64,000 nucleotides of DNA from Candidatus Villigracilis affinis (GTDB lineage Bacteria; Chloroflexota; Anaerolineae; Anaerolineales; Villigracilaceae): assembly GCA_016718275.1 (NCBI GenBank), contig JADKEA010000001.1, positions 248,001-312,000 of the forward strand, written 5' to 3'. The translations under genes were made by a program, and so were the position numbers. Within the stretch, counting starts at the first letter, position 1; every line of letters begins with the position of its first letter. Below are positions 27,836 through 36,014 of this stretch, piece by piece. A model generated the notes under the pieces. That model was not told where the DNA came from and did not search any database. It worked only from the letters and a program-made list of their open reading frames with translations.

Positions 27836-28456
27836 ATGGCAAAAGCAAAAGGCGGACGTCGCTACCCTCTTGTAGTCTACACTCATATGATGAGTCGCTG
27901 GTGGACGGCGATCTTCACATTGGGTCTCGCCCTGCTGGCCTTGGCCTGGGCAGTATACAGCCGCGGAATGGATCAATGGCGCTGGCTTACCCTCGCCAGC
28001 ATTGGCGGCCTGAATGTCTTTATTGGTCTTTCGATGTGGCTCATGCGCAAGAGCGCCTATGTGCAGCCTTTCAGCGATCATCTTCGTTTGGTCACCCCAT
28101 TTTTACGGCTTAATATTTCATATAAAAGAATTCGGCGTGCATCGTCATCGAATATGGGTGCATTGTTCCCACCCGGCAGTGTTTCAAACTGGCGGGCTGA
28201 GATCATTCAGCCTCTGGCGAAAATGACCGCGCTCGTGCTCGAATTGAATGCCTACCCCATGTCGCAGGCTCAATTGCGGTTGTTCCTCTCCCCATTATTC
28301 TTCAAGGACAAATCGCCGCACTTTGTGATCCTGGTGGATGACTGGATGAAATTCAGCTCGGAAATGGACAGCATGCGCTCGAGCACCGGCCCCGTCCCTG
28401 CACAGCAAAAACGCAACGCATCGATCCTTTCCCGCCTGCCAAACAAGGACAAATGA
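27836..28456 (+). CDS. Hypothetical membrane protein
   Basis: 206 residues. Two N-terminal helices (TAIFTLGLALLALAWAVY and LTLASIGGLNVFIGLSMWL) are followed by a soluble domain that resembles a PH-like beta domain (YVQPFSDHLRLVTPFLRLNI). No known function. Its stop overlaps the next start by four bases (ATGA). Confidence 0.75.
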   Translation: MAKAKGGRRYPLVVYTHMMSRWWTAIFTLGLALLALAWAVYSRGMDQWRWLTLASIGGLNVFIGLSMWLMRKSAYVQPFSDHLRLVTPFLRLNISYKRIRRASSSNMGALFPPGSVSNWRAEIIQPLAKMTALVLELNAYPMSQAQLRLFLSPLFFKDKSPHFVILVDDWMKFSSEMDSMRSSTGPVPAQQKRNASILSRLPNKDK

Positions 28457-28869
28457 ACATATATTTCGCATGCTCCATCACAGGCGGGCGCGAATTCGAA
28501 TCAGCCTATCAGGAGATCGTTGCCGCGCTGGTAAAAGACGGACATGAAATTCCCACATCGCATCTGGTTCGATCTGAAGTAATGGAAAAGGAACGCCTGC
28601 TCACTCCGCAGGATGTTTACGAACGGGATGTGAATTGGATAAAGAACTGCGATGCGTTGATCGCGGAAGTTAGCACGCCATCACACGGAGTGGGCTATGA
28701 GATCAGCTTTGCCTTGAACATCGGCAAGCCTGTGTTATGCATCTCTCAAAAAGGTCGAAAAGTGTCGAAAATGATCAGTGGAAATCCAGACCCCAGGCTG
28801 AGTGTGCAAGCCTACGAAAGCGTGGAAGAAGCCATTTCACAAGCAAGACTTTTTCTTGACAGCCTGTGA
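28453..28869 (+). CDS. DNPH1/Rcl-like 2'-deoxynucleoside 5'-phosphate N-hydrolase
   Basis: 138 residues. IYFACSITGGREFESAYQ at the N-terminus, then DVNWIKNCDALIAEVSTPSH and GVGYEISFAL, are the hallmarks of the nucleoside deoxyribosyltransferase fold in the DNPH1 branch. Tyr3 in IYFACSI, the Asp before ALIAEVS and the Glu in GVGYE are candidate active-site residues. It would cleave the base from deoxynucleoside monophosphates, cleaning the dNTP pool. Translationally coupled to the membrane protein gene upstream. Confidence 0.85.
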   Translation: MNIYFACSITGGREFESAYQEIVAALVKDGHEIPTSHLVRSEVMEKERLLTPQDVYERDVNWIKNCDALIAEVSTPSHGVGYEISFALNIGKPVLCISQKGRKVSKMISGNPDPRLSVQAYESVEEAISQARLFLDSL

Positions 28870-28916
28870 AATATTTGTGAAGTTTGTCACAACCATAACA
28901 TGACATTCGTGAATGG

Positions 28917-28945
28917 TTGAAAAAAAAGAAGTGCACTATTATAAA
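28917..28945 (+). promoter_or_regulatory. Sigma70-type promoter with no downstream plus-strand gene
   Basis: TTGAAA (28917-28922), a 17-base spacer and TATAAA (28940-28945). The next plus-strand element is a terminator at 29005-29040. Confidence 0.6.
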
Positions 28946-28951
28946 GACGGA

Positions 28952-29040
28952 GACGGAACATAGACACCTCCAAAATACCTTTCTTGTCTCCTCCTTTGGC
29001 GAAAGTTGCCGCCGGTTTTTACCGGCGGCAACATTTTTAA
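28952..29040 (+). ncRNA. Candidate small RNA of about 90 nt
   Basis: The stretch between the orphan promoter and the strong terminator would yield a short transcript. It has no convincing ORF. It contains GACGGAGACGG and a complementary-looking CTCCTCC segment, and ends with the terminator hairpin. It is antisense to nothing and is not a leader, since the following gene is on the other strand. No known RNA family recognised. Confidence 0.4.
29005..29040 (+). terminator. Strong intrinsic terminator
   Basis: GTTGCCGCCGGT (29005-29016) pairs with ACCGGCGGCAAC (29021-29032), then ATTTTT. The T tract is on the plus strand only. Confidence 0.85.
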
Positions 29041-29057
29041 GCAGATATATTGTTTTT

Positions 29058-30506
29058 TTATTCGTGTGCGGGGAGAAGCACGATAAAGGTTGAGCCCTTC
29101 CCTACTACTGATTCCACCCATACACGGCCTTGATGACTGTCCACAATGGATTTAACGATCGCCAACCCCAGACCGGAGCCTTCGATGTCTTCCACTGCAT
29201 TGGTGGCGCGGTAAAACTTTTCAAACACACGTCCCTGCTCGTCGGGCGGGATTCCATAGCCGGTATCCTCCACCTTTAGGATCACCTGGTCATCCTGCAT
29301 AGACATACTGATGCCAATGCGTCCGCCATCTGGCGTGTATTTGATGGCATTGCCGATCAGGTTATCCAGCATCTGGCGGATGCGAATGGGATTTGCCCGC
29401 AACGGATGCAGGTCTGGAGTGATATCGGTGTTGAGGATGATCTTCTTCTTCTTCAACTGGCCATCGAACATATCCAGGGAATAATGCAGCACACCTTCAA
29501 GCTGCACGGCCTCGCGGCGCGTATCGAATCCAGCTTCAAGACGGCCAAGATCGAGCAAGTCATTGATCAGGGTCGTGATGTGGTGAATACTACCCTGCAG
29601 GCGGTGCAAAAATTCCAACTGATTGGCATTCAGCGGACCGGTGCGCTCGACCAATTCTGTATACCCCAGGATCGAGGTCAGCGGGGAGCGCAGGTCATGC
29701 GAAACCGTGTGGATAAAGTCGCTCTTCAGACGGTCCAATTCCTTGAGGTAGGAAATATCCTGCATGGTAACGGCTGCACCAATTCTCGGAATGGGCGTGT
29801 ATTGCGCGTTGAATACGCGACCATCATCAAAGTTAATCTCATGGTATTTCAAGGGTCCATCGCCGGCACGGATAAGCAGCGCCTGCAAGTCTGCATTTTT
29901 GATCATCTCGTCCAGAGGCCTGCCGGTGATTTCCTTGCCGTCCAAATTGAAAATGTCGTAAATGGCATGGTTAGCAAGCAAAATGCTCTTTTTATCATCC
30001 AGCACGATCACACCGTCTTGAATGTTGGCGATGATCGCATCCAGCTTGGAGCGTTCGCTTTCAGAAAGTTTTGCTCGTTCGGTCAGCGAGGACGTGGTGC
30101 GGCGAACCTCACGGCGCAGCCAATCACCCAGTTTGCTGGAACGGTCAAGGCTTCTTTGAACTTCTTCGGTGATATCAGATACTTTGAGCGGCGGATAAAG
30201 ATAACCACTGAGCCCCATCTTTAACGCGGTCTTTGCAAAGCCGGTCGTGTCCTGTTCGGCGTAAAAAATGATCGGCAGGGTGGGAAAGCGTTCGAGTAAT
30301 TCTTTTGCAATAGTAAAGCCGCTCTGTTCGGCAAACTTTTCACCGACAATCATCAAAGATGGGATGGCTTCATGCATCGATTTATTTAAACCGATCAAAT
30401 CACTTGCGATCGCCACTTCAAAACCAGCCGAATGCAGGGTGCGCTCCATTAATCCCAAAATGGGAGATGGATCCAACGCTAATAAGATCAGGTCTTGTTT
30501 TGCCAT
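29058..30506 (-). CDS. Histidine kinase with N-terminal pseudo-receiver and PAS domain
   Basis: 482 residues. Residues 1-120 have the receiver fold (LLALDPSP; helix; SLMIVGEKF), but the phosphoacceptor position is Gly/Glu and the usual Lys in the last strand is Pro (YLYPPL). A PAS domain (ANIQDGVIVLDDKKSILLAN) follows, then HisKA with SHDLRSPL and an HATPase with NLIGNAIKY, DTGYGIP and GSGLGL. No membrane helix. Ten bases downstream of the REC-GAF gene in one operon, so the two probably act together. Confidence 0.9.
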   Translation of the reverse strand: MAKQDLILLALDPSPILGLMERTLHSAGFEVAIASDLIGLNKSMHEAIPSLMIVGEKFAEQSGFTIAKELLERFPTLPIIFYAEQDTTGFAKTALKMGLSGYLYPPLKVSDITEEVQRSLDRSSKLGDWLRREVRRTTSSLTERAKLSESERSKLDAIIANIQDGVIVLDDKKSILLANHAIYDIFNLDGKEITGRPLDEMIKNADLQALLIRAGDGPLKYHEINFDDGRVFNAQYTPIPRIGAAVTMQDISYLKELDRLKSDFIHTVSHDLRSPLTSILGYTELVERTGPLNANQLEFLHRLQGSIHHITTLINDLLDLGRLEAGFDTRREAVQLEGVLHYSLDMFDGQLKKKKIILNTDITPDLHPLRANPIRIRQMLDNLIGNAIKYTPDGGRIGISMSMQDDQVILKVEDTGYGIPPDEQGRVFEKFYRATNAVEDIEGSGLGLAIVKSIVDSHQGRVWVESVVGKGSTFIVLLPAHE

Positions 30507-30516
30507 ATGCTGCCTG

Positions 30517-31668
30517 TTACCTGTTTGGGATGGTTGTTTTCTCGGAGGAACTTACAAGGCGTTGCAATGCAACCTGAACTTGTTCGAGAGCTTTCTTCTG
30601 TTCGGGGTTAAGCGGCCCCGGGGACTCTGTCAACACAAGGTTGAGCGGATAACCAGCGGCTTGAATTTCGTTGCGGATGTTGCTGCGCACCTGCTCCAGT
30701 GCTGCATGGCGCTGCTTTTCATTTGTACGGGCGGTCTCGGCGCTGTGTTCCAAAGCGCGGAACAAACGCGCATTGACCAGCGAAATGGAGGCGAAATCGG
30801 CCATGGCTTCGAGCATGGTCTGTGAATCGCGGGCGATCTCACGGTCAACTTTGCGGGCCACCATCAACAGGCCGATGACCTCGCCCTGGATCTTGATCGG
30901 GATCACGCCGACCGACTTGCCCAACGTTGCGATCTTGAACTTCTGCAAAGGCGAGCCGTTCATCACGAGGCTCTCGCCCGAAAATCCAACGAGGGAGCTG
31001 ATGCCGTCATCCAAAGGCTGGTTCAACTTTTTAGCCCATGCCTCGGGCAGGTTGCGATGGGCACGCAACAAATAAGCATTGCCCTTTTCTTCGCGCAGGG
31101 TCAGCCAGCAGTAATCTGCCTCGGCCACCTGCATGGCGCTTTCGAGGATGCGGTCAAACAACAGGCGTTGATCGGTGATGGAGATAACCGCCTTGGCGGT
31201 GGAAAGCAGGGTGGTCAGGTCGCGCAGGCGGCGCTGTAACTCGGTGTTCATCGCCGAGAGTTGACGGTCTAATTTTTGGCGTTCGCGGGCTTGCTGAGTC
31301 TGACGCAGGGCGCGCTCAACGATGGAAACAACTTCCGCATCGCGAACGGGCCAGAAGATCACGTCAGAAGCGCCGAGGCGAAAAGCCTGGATCGCGTCGG
31401 TTTCCTGTCCTTTTTCTGCAATGACAATGACGGGGGATTTCACACCCTGTGCGCTAAGTGCGGCAAGCATGTCTTTTCCGCTTAGGCCGGGTAAATTTAA
31501 ATTGGCGAGGATCAGGTCCGGGGGAGTCTGAATCGAGAGTTTGATCGCGGAGGCCGCGTCACCTGCTGTCCCCACCCTGTATCCCAGCGGCTGCAATGAC
31601 TGCCTGACGATCAAATCGACAATATCTGGATCGCTTTCAACAAGAAGAATTCGTTCCCCAGTGGCCAT
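30517..31668 (-). CDS. Pseudo-receiver plus GAF domain protein
   Basis: 383 residues from MATGERILLVESDPD at 31668 (AAAGGA upstream); 28 codons further upstream lack a site and overlap the divergent gene. The receiver-like domain reads DLILANLNLPG, where Asn replaces the phosphoacceptor Asp, and VIFWPV, where Trp replaces the Lys. A coiled coil at about residues 130-170 and a GAF domain (RILESAMQVAEADYCWLTLR) follow, then a helical C-terminus. It is probably a phosphorylation-independent adaptor or ligand sensor for the kinase encoded next. Confidence 0.87.
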   Translation of the reverse strand: MATGERILLVESDPDIVDLIVRQSLQPLGYRVGTAGDAASAIKLSIQTPPDLILANLNLPGLSGKDMLAALSAQGVKSPVIVIAEKGQETDAIQAFRLGASDVIFWPVRDAEVVSIVERALRQTQQARERQKLDRQLSAMNTELQRRLRDLTTLLSTAKAVISITDQRLLFDRILESAMQVAEADYCWLTLREEKGNAYLLRAHRNLPEAWAKKLNQPLDDGISSLVGFSGESLVMNGSPLQKFKIATLGKSVGVIPIKIQGEVIGLLMVARKVDREIARDSQTMLEAMADFASISLVNARLFRALEHSAETARTNEKQRHAALEQVRSNIRNEIQAAGYPLNLVLTESPGPLNPEQKKALEQVQVALQRLVSSSEKTTIPNR

Positions 31669-31682
31669 GATTTTTCCTTTGG

Positions 31683-31710
31683 TTGATTCTATCACTTTTT
31701 CAAGTACAAT
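31683..31710 (+). promoter_or_regulatory. Promoter placing the start codon at the transcript end (leaderless)
   Basis: TTGATT (31683-31688), a 16-base spacer and TACAAT (31705-31710). The ATG is at 31718, exactly where transcription should begin. No Shine-Dalgarno is present. Confidence 0.55.
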
Positions 31711-31717
31711 CTTATTT

Positions 31718-32683
31718 ATGGATTTTTCCACCAATGGTATTGTAACAGTCATCCCAGCCTATCGGGTGCAGGATACCATCGCATCCGTGTTGAAAGACCT
31801 GCCTGCCTACATAGAACACATCATCGTTGTGGACGATGCATCTCCTGACTCAAGTGCAAACCTGGTGGCCGCCGCCGCACAACAAGATTCCCGCATCGTT
31901 CTGGTGCGCCACGAGAAAAATCAGGGCGTGGGCGGGGCCATGATCTCTGGCTTTCGCAAGGCGCTGGAACTTGGCGCAAAAATCATCGTCAAACTCGACG
32001 GCGACGGGCAAATGGACCCTGCGCACATCCCCGCCCTTGTCACTCCGCTGGTCCTCGGCAAGGCCGATTATGCCAAAGGCAACCGCTTCCGCGATTTTGT
32101 TTCACTGCGCAACATGCCCATCGTGCGGCGCGTGGGCAACCTTGGGCTGAGCTTCCTCACCAAAGCCGCCACGGGCTACTGGAATATCTTCGACCCCACC
32201 AACGGCTTCTTCGCCATCCGCGCTGAAGTGCTGGCACAATTGCCCCTCGAAGGAATTGACAAACGCTATTTCTTCGAAACCTCCCTGCTGGCAAACCTGT
32301 ACCTCATCAATGCTTTCGTGGTGGATGTGCCCATCCCCGCCCGCTACGGGAACGAAACCTCGCATCTTTCCATCCGCCGCAGTCTTTTTGAATTCCCGCT
32401 CAAACTTTTTTCCACGCTGGTTCGACGTATTCTGTTAAAGTATTACATCTACGATTTTTCCATCATTTCCCTGTACATCGTCACCAGCATTCCGCTGTTG
32501 CTATTCGGTTTCATCTTCGGCGCGATCAAATGGATCGACTACGCCAGCCGTAACATCCCCGCCCCCACAGGCACCGTGATGCTCCCCACCTTGTGCGTCA
32601 TCCTCGGCATTCAGATCATGCTCTCCGCCATCGAAATCGACATGAAGTCCACACCCAGCCAGCCAATTTGCGATCCTTTATAA
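31718..32683 (+). CDS. GT2 glycosyltransferase, dolichyl/polyprenyl-phosphate sugar synthase-like
   Basis: 321 residues from MDFSTNGIVTVIPAYR at 31718; the open frame continues upstream only because it overlaps the divergent gene. The GT-A domain shows VVDDASPDSS, KLDGDGQMDP (the DxD-like metal site) and DPTNGFFAIR. Two C-terminal membrane helices (IISLYIVTSIPLLLFGFIFG and VMLPTLCVILGIQIMLSAIE) anchor it. It would transfer a sugar from a nucleotide donor to polyprenyl phosphate. Confidence 0.88.
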   Translation: MDFSTNGIVTVIPAYRVQDTIASVLKDLPAYIEHIIVVDDASPDSSANLVAAAAQQDSRIVLVRHEKNQGVGGAMISGFRKALELGAKIIVKLDGDGQMDPAHIPALVTPLVLGKADYAKGNRFRDFVSLRNMPIVRRVGNLGLSFLTKAATGYWNIFDPTNGFFAIRAEVLAQLPLEGIDKRYFFETSLLANLYLINAFVVDVPIPARYGNETSHLSIRRSLFEFPLKLFSTLVRRILLKYYIYDFSIISLYIVTSIPLLLFGFIFGAIKWIDYASRNIPAPTGTVMLPTLCVILGIQIMLSAIEIDMKSTPSQPICDPL

Positions 32684-32702
32684 GCTGTATACTTAACCCA
32701 AG

Positions 32703-34937
32703 ATGGATTTTCAACCTTACATTCCAGGGATGAAACCCGCCGACCCGGGACCGCTCTCGCGATTTCTGCCCCCGCTTGAAGAGGGAGTTATCTCTGCCTG
32801 GCTCTCGACTCAGCCCTTCGGCGCGGTTCACAGCGGACCCGGTACCTGGTTGCTCGACCCATTCGGATTCTCCCCGAGACTCGTCCTCGAAGCCGCGCGC
32901 AGCGGAACCCGTGTGCTGGTCACGGCGAACAACCCCATCACGCGTTTTCTGCTGGAAATGTTCGCCAACCCGCCGCCCGAATCGGAATTCATCGCCGCAC
33001 TGGCAGACCTCGGCGCCGTCAAAAAAGGGGACGAAAGACTCGCGGGGCATCTGCAATCCCTGTATCTCACCAAATGCGAAAAATGTAATCAGCAAATTTA
33101 TGCGAACGCATTTCTCTGGCGCAAAGGCGAAGATGCTCCCTACGCCCGCATTTACGAATGCAAACACTGTGGTGACTCAGGCGAACACCCCGCCACCGAA
33201 GAAGACATCGAACGCGCCAAAAAGATCGCCGAAACCGATGCACTGCACCGCACACGTGCTTTTGAAAAAGTTGTAGCGCTGAACGATGAAGACCGTTTCT
33301 ACGCGGAAGAAGCAATTCAATATTATTTGCCTCGTCCGCTGTATGTGATCACCACCATCGTCAACCGCCTGGACAGTTTGAATCTATCCGCGGAACGAAA
33401 ACGGGCATTGACCGCACTCGTCCTCATCGCCTGCGATGCGGGCAATACCATCTGGGCGCATCCTGCGGAACGTCCGCGGCCGAAGCAGTTGAGCACGCCG
33501 AGTCAATTCCGCGAGCACAATGTGTGGATGGCGCTCGAGCGTGGACTCACTCTTTGGTCAGAGACAGGTTCAACGGTCCCGTGTGAAGCGTGGCCGAAAA
33601 AGATTCCTGAAAGCGGCGGCATCTGCATCTATGAAGGCCGTCTCAAAGACCTTGCGCAACTCGTCAAAAAAGAGATTCCGATTTCGGCAGTCATCGGTTC
33701 AGTGCCGCGTCCCAACCAGGCCTTTTGGACTCTCTCCGCGTTGTGGGCGGGTTGGTTGTGGGGCAAGGAAGCAGTGGAGCCGTACAAGGTTGCGCTACGC
33801 CGCCGCCGCTACGACTGGGCGTGGAACGCGACCGCGCTGCATTCGGCCTTCAATCATTTGAACGATCTGCTTCCCGATGGGATTCCGTTTTTTGCATTGC
33901 TACCCGAACCTGAGCCGTCGTTTCTCACTTCCGCGTTTACGGCGGCAAATGCTGCGGGGTTTTCGCTGGTGAACGTAGCCCTGCGCACCGAACACGACCC
34001 TGTGCAGGTGACCTGGAAAAGCAGCAAAAAAGAAAAACCACAAACTGCTGATGCATCCCTCTTGCAAAATTCGATTCAGGAATATCTCGCTTCACGTGGA
34101 GAGCCTGCTAGTTACTTGCACGTCCACACGGCGGGGTTGATCGCGCTGGCTGAAGCGAATGCGCTCAAACAGCCTGAGCATGAATTCGATGAGACCTTGC
34201 GGAAAACGAACGCGCTTTTCGAATCAGCGTTGAAAAACGATGAACGCTTCGTCCATTATTCGACGGGCGAAAATGTGGAAACAGGAATGTGGGGTTCTTC
34301 GACTTCGCCACGAAGCGGCTCCGCTCAGAACGAATCGCTTTCAGATCAAGTGGAGGTGGCCATCGTCACCTTCCTGCAAAAGAATCAGCACGCCATTTAT
34401 CTTGAAGTGGAAGATGAGTTGAATCCGCGCTTTACGGGATTGCTCACGCCCTCAAAAGGATTGATCTACGCCGTTCTGAATTCATACGCAGAAAAGGAAT
34501 CAGGCGGATGGAAACTTCGCGCGGAGGATCTATCTTCAGCGCGGCGAAATGAATTGAACAACATCTTTACATTGATCGAAGCCATCGGCAAACGGTTGGA
34601 ATACAAAACCAGCCGCGATGATAAAACCCTGACCTGGTTTGAAAATGGAAAACCCGTCCGCTCGTTTTATGTGATGGCCTCCGCATTGCTTGGGCGCGCG
34701 CTGGAAACAACCGCGCCAGACACGATCCTCGTCATCCCCGGCGGACGCGCCGCGCTTGCCGCCTACAAGCTTCAACGCGACCCTGCCCTCGCCGCGCAAT
34801 TGAAAACCCGTCGCGTGGTGAAATATCGTTTGTTGCGCGCCATTCTCGAGGTCCCGATTCTGACGCGCGACTCCTTCGAAGAACAGATCGCCAGCGACCC
34901 CGTTGAAAAATCCACGGGGCAGATGATGATGTTTTAA
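32703..34937 (+). CDS. DUF1156/adenine-methylase-like protein with zinc ribbon, degenerate active site
   Basis: 744 residues. The region LLDPFGFSPRLVLEAARSGT resembles methylase motif I (DPFxGSGTxxLEA) and is followed by RVLVTANNPITRFLLEM, like the NPVA segment of DUF1156 methylases. A four-Cys ribbon (CEKC at about residue 125, CKHC about 30 residues later) sits in the place expected for that group. Where DPPY is expected the protein reads SVPRPNQAFWTLSALWAGWL, so motif IV seems lost. The C-terminal 250 residues are unrecognised. A TATACT -10 (32688-32693) sits nine bases before the ATG. Probably a non-catalytic relative. Confidence 0.6.
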   Translation: MDFQPYIPGMKPADPGPLSRFLPPLEEGVISAWLSTQPFGAVHSGPGTWLLDPFGFSPRLVLEAARSGTRVLVTANNPITRFLLEMFANPPPESEFIAALADLGAVKKGDERLAGHLQSLYLTKCEKCNQQIYANAFLWRKGEDAPYARIYECKHCGDSGEHPATEEDIERAKKIAETDALHRTRAFEKVVALNDEDRFYAEEAIQYYLPRPLYVITTIVNRLDSLNLSAERKRALTALVLIACDAGNTIWAHPAERPRPKQLSTPSQFREHNVWMALERGLTLWSETGSTVPCEAWPKKIPESGGICIYEGRLKDLAQLVKKEIPISAVIGSVPRPNQAFWTLSALWAGWLWGKEAVEPYKVALRRRRYDWAWNATALHSAFNHLNDLLPDGIPFFALLPEPEPSFLTSAFTAANAAGFSLVNVALRTEHDPVQVTWKSSKKEKPQTADASLLQNSIQEYLASRGEPASYLHVHTAGLIALAEANALKQPEHEFDETLRKTNALFESALKNDERFVHYSTGENVETGMWGSSTSPRSGSAQNESLSDQVEVAIVTFLQKNQHAIYLEVEDELNPRFTGLLTPSKGLIYAVLNSYAEKESGGWKLRAEDLSSARRNELNNIFTLIEAIGKRLEYKTSRDDKTLTWFENGKPVRSFYVMASALLGRALETTAPDTILVIPGGRAALAAYKLQRDPALAAQLKTRRVVKYRLLRAILEVPILTRDSFEEQIASDPVEKSTGQMMMF

Positions 34938-34940
34938 ACC

Positions 34941-35978
34941 ATGACAAAAAAAATAATCCTTCTCCTTGCCTTGCTTCTCGCCTCCTGCGTTTCCATTTCT
35001 GTGGATTCCAACGCACAGCCCACGTCACAACCTGATTTCGTAACATCGACTTTGATGCCCACCCAGGCAGGCTACGTGCCGCCCACGCTCACGCCTGTGC
35101 CCGAATCAACCATCACGCCGACGCGCATTCCCGTCACTGCTCCCGCCAACTGCACAGACAGCGCCGTGCTCGTGCGCGATGTGACCATCCCTGACAACAC
35201 GCAAGTGAAAGCGGGCGAGAAATTCACGAAGACCTGGGAATTCATCAACAACGGAACCTGCCCATGGTTCGGATACACGCTCAAGTTTTCAACAGGCGAC
35301 AAAATGAACGCGCCTCTCTCCGCGCCGATTCCTGATACGCTTCCGAAGGAAAGAGTCAACGCCTCAGTAGAGTTGACCGCCCCGGCTTCCAACGGCACCT
35401 TCACAGGGTATTTCACTTTGAACGACGCAAACGGAAATGCCCTGCCCATCGGCACGGAAAAAACATTTTGGGTGAAGATCATCGTGGGAAGCGGAGCCAT
35501 TGTCCCGACCACATCGGGAGTCAACCCAACACAGGCGGTGGGAATCACTCCCGTGAACAACGGCGGTGGCGCGAATTGTAGTTTCAGCCAGAACGCTGGT
35601 TACGTGAATCAGATCGCATCCATGATCAACGCGGAGCGGGCCAACGCAGGCCTGTCGCAATTGACGATCAACGCTGAGCTATCTTCCGCCGCGCAGGGAC
35701 ACGCCGCCGACATGGCCTGCAATAACAGCATCAGCCACACAGGCTCAGACGGTTCTTCCTCGTACGGACGTGCCCTTGCTGCGGGGTATTCAGGCCAATT
35801 CTATGAAGAGATCATCTACGGCGGCGGCGGACCCGAAGCCGCGATGAGTTGGTGGATGAACGACAAAATCCACCGCGACGCGATCCTCAACCCAAACACC
35901 ACCGAGATGGGTGTCGGCTACGCTTATTTTTCAAACGGCGCGTACGGAGATTACATCACTGTGGATTTTGGCGGGTAA
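34941..35978 (+). CDS. Lipoprotein with NBR1-type Ig domain and CAP (SCP/PR-1) domain
   Basis: 345 residues. The signal peptide ends in the lipobox LLASC, so it is lipid-anchored. A Thr/Pro linker is followed by the NBR1-like Ig domain (VRDVTIPDNTQVKAGEKFTK) and then a CAP domain from residue 215 (NQIASMINAERANAGLSQLT, with HAADMACNNSISHTG and MSWWMNDKIHRDAIL). The CAP cavity His residues are present. CAP proteins outside eukaryotes have lipid-binding, peptidase or nuclease roles. Three bases after the methylase-like gene. Confidence 0.9.
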   Translation: MTKKIILLLALLLASCVSISVDSNAQPTSQPDFVTSTLMPTQAGYVPPTLTPVPESTITPTRIPVTAPANCTDSAVLVRDVTIPDNTQVKAGEKFTKTWEFINNGTCPWFGYTLKFSTGDKMNAPLSAPIPDTLPKERVNASVELTAPASNGTFTGYFTLNDANGNALPIGTEKTFWVKIIVGSGAIVPTTSGVNPTQAVGITPVNNGGGANCSFSQNAGYVNQIASMINAERANAGLSQLTINAELSSAAQGHAADMACNNSISHTGSDGSSSYGRALAAGYSGQFYEEIIYGGGGPEAAMSWWMNDKIHRDAILNPNTTEMGVGYAYFSNGAYGDYITVDFGG

Positions 35979-35979
35979 A

Positions 35980-36014
35980 AAAGTAGGGACACAGCGGCGC
36001 TGTGTCCCTACTTT
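35980..36014. terminator. Palindromic repeat acting as bidirectional terminator
   Basis: AAAGTAGGGACACAGC pairs with GCTGTGTCCCTACTTT around a very short loop, between converging genes. A shorter relative occurs at 41180-41200, so it is also a dispersed repeat. Confidence 0.75.

Noticed and set aside
29406..30224. 272-codon plus-strand open frame
   Set aside because: Antisense to the pseudo-receiver kinase, with no recognisable protein features.
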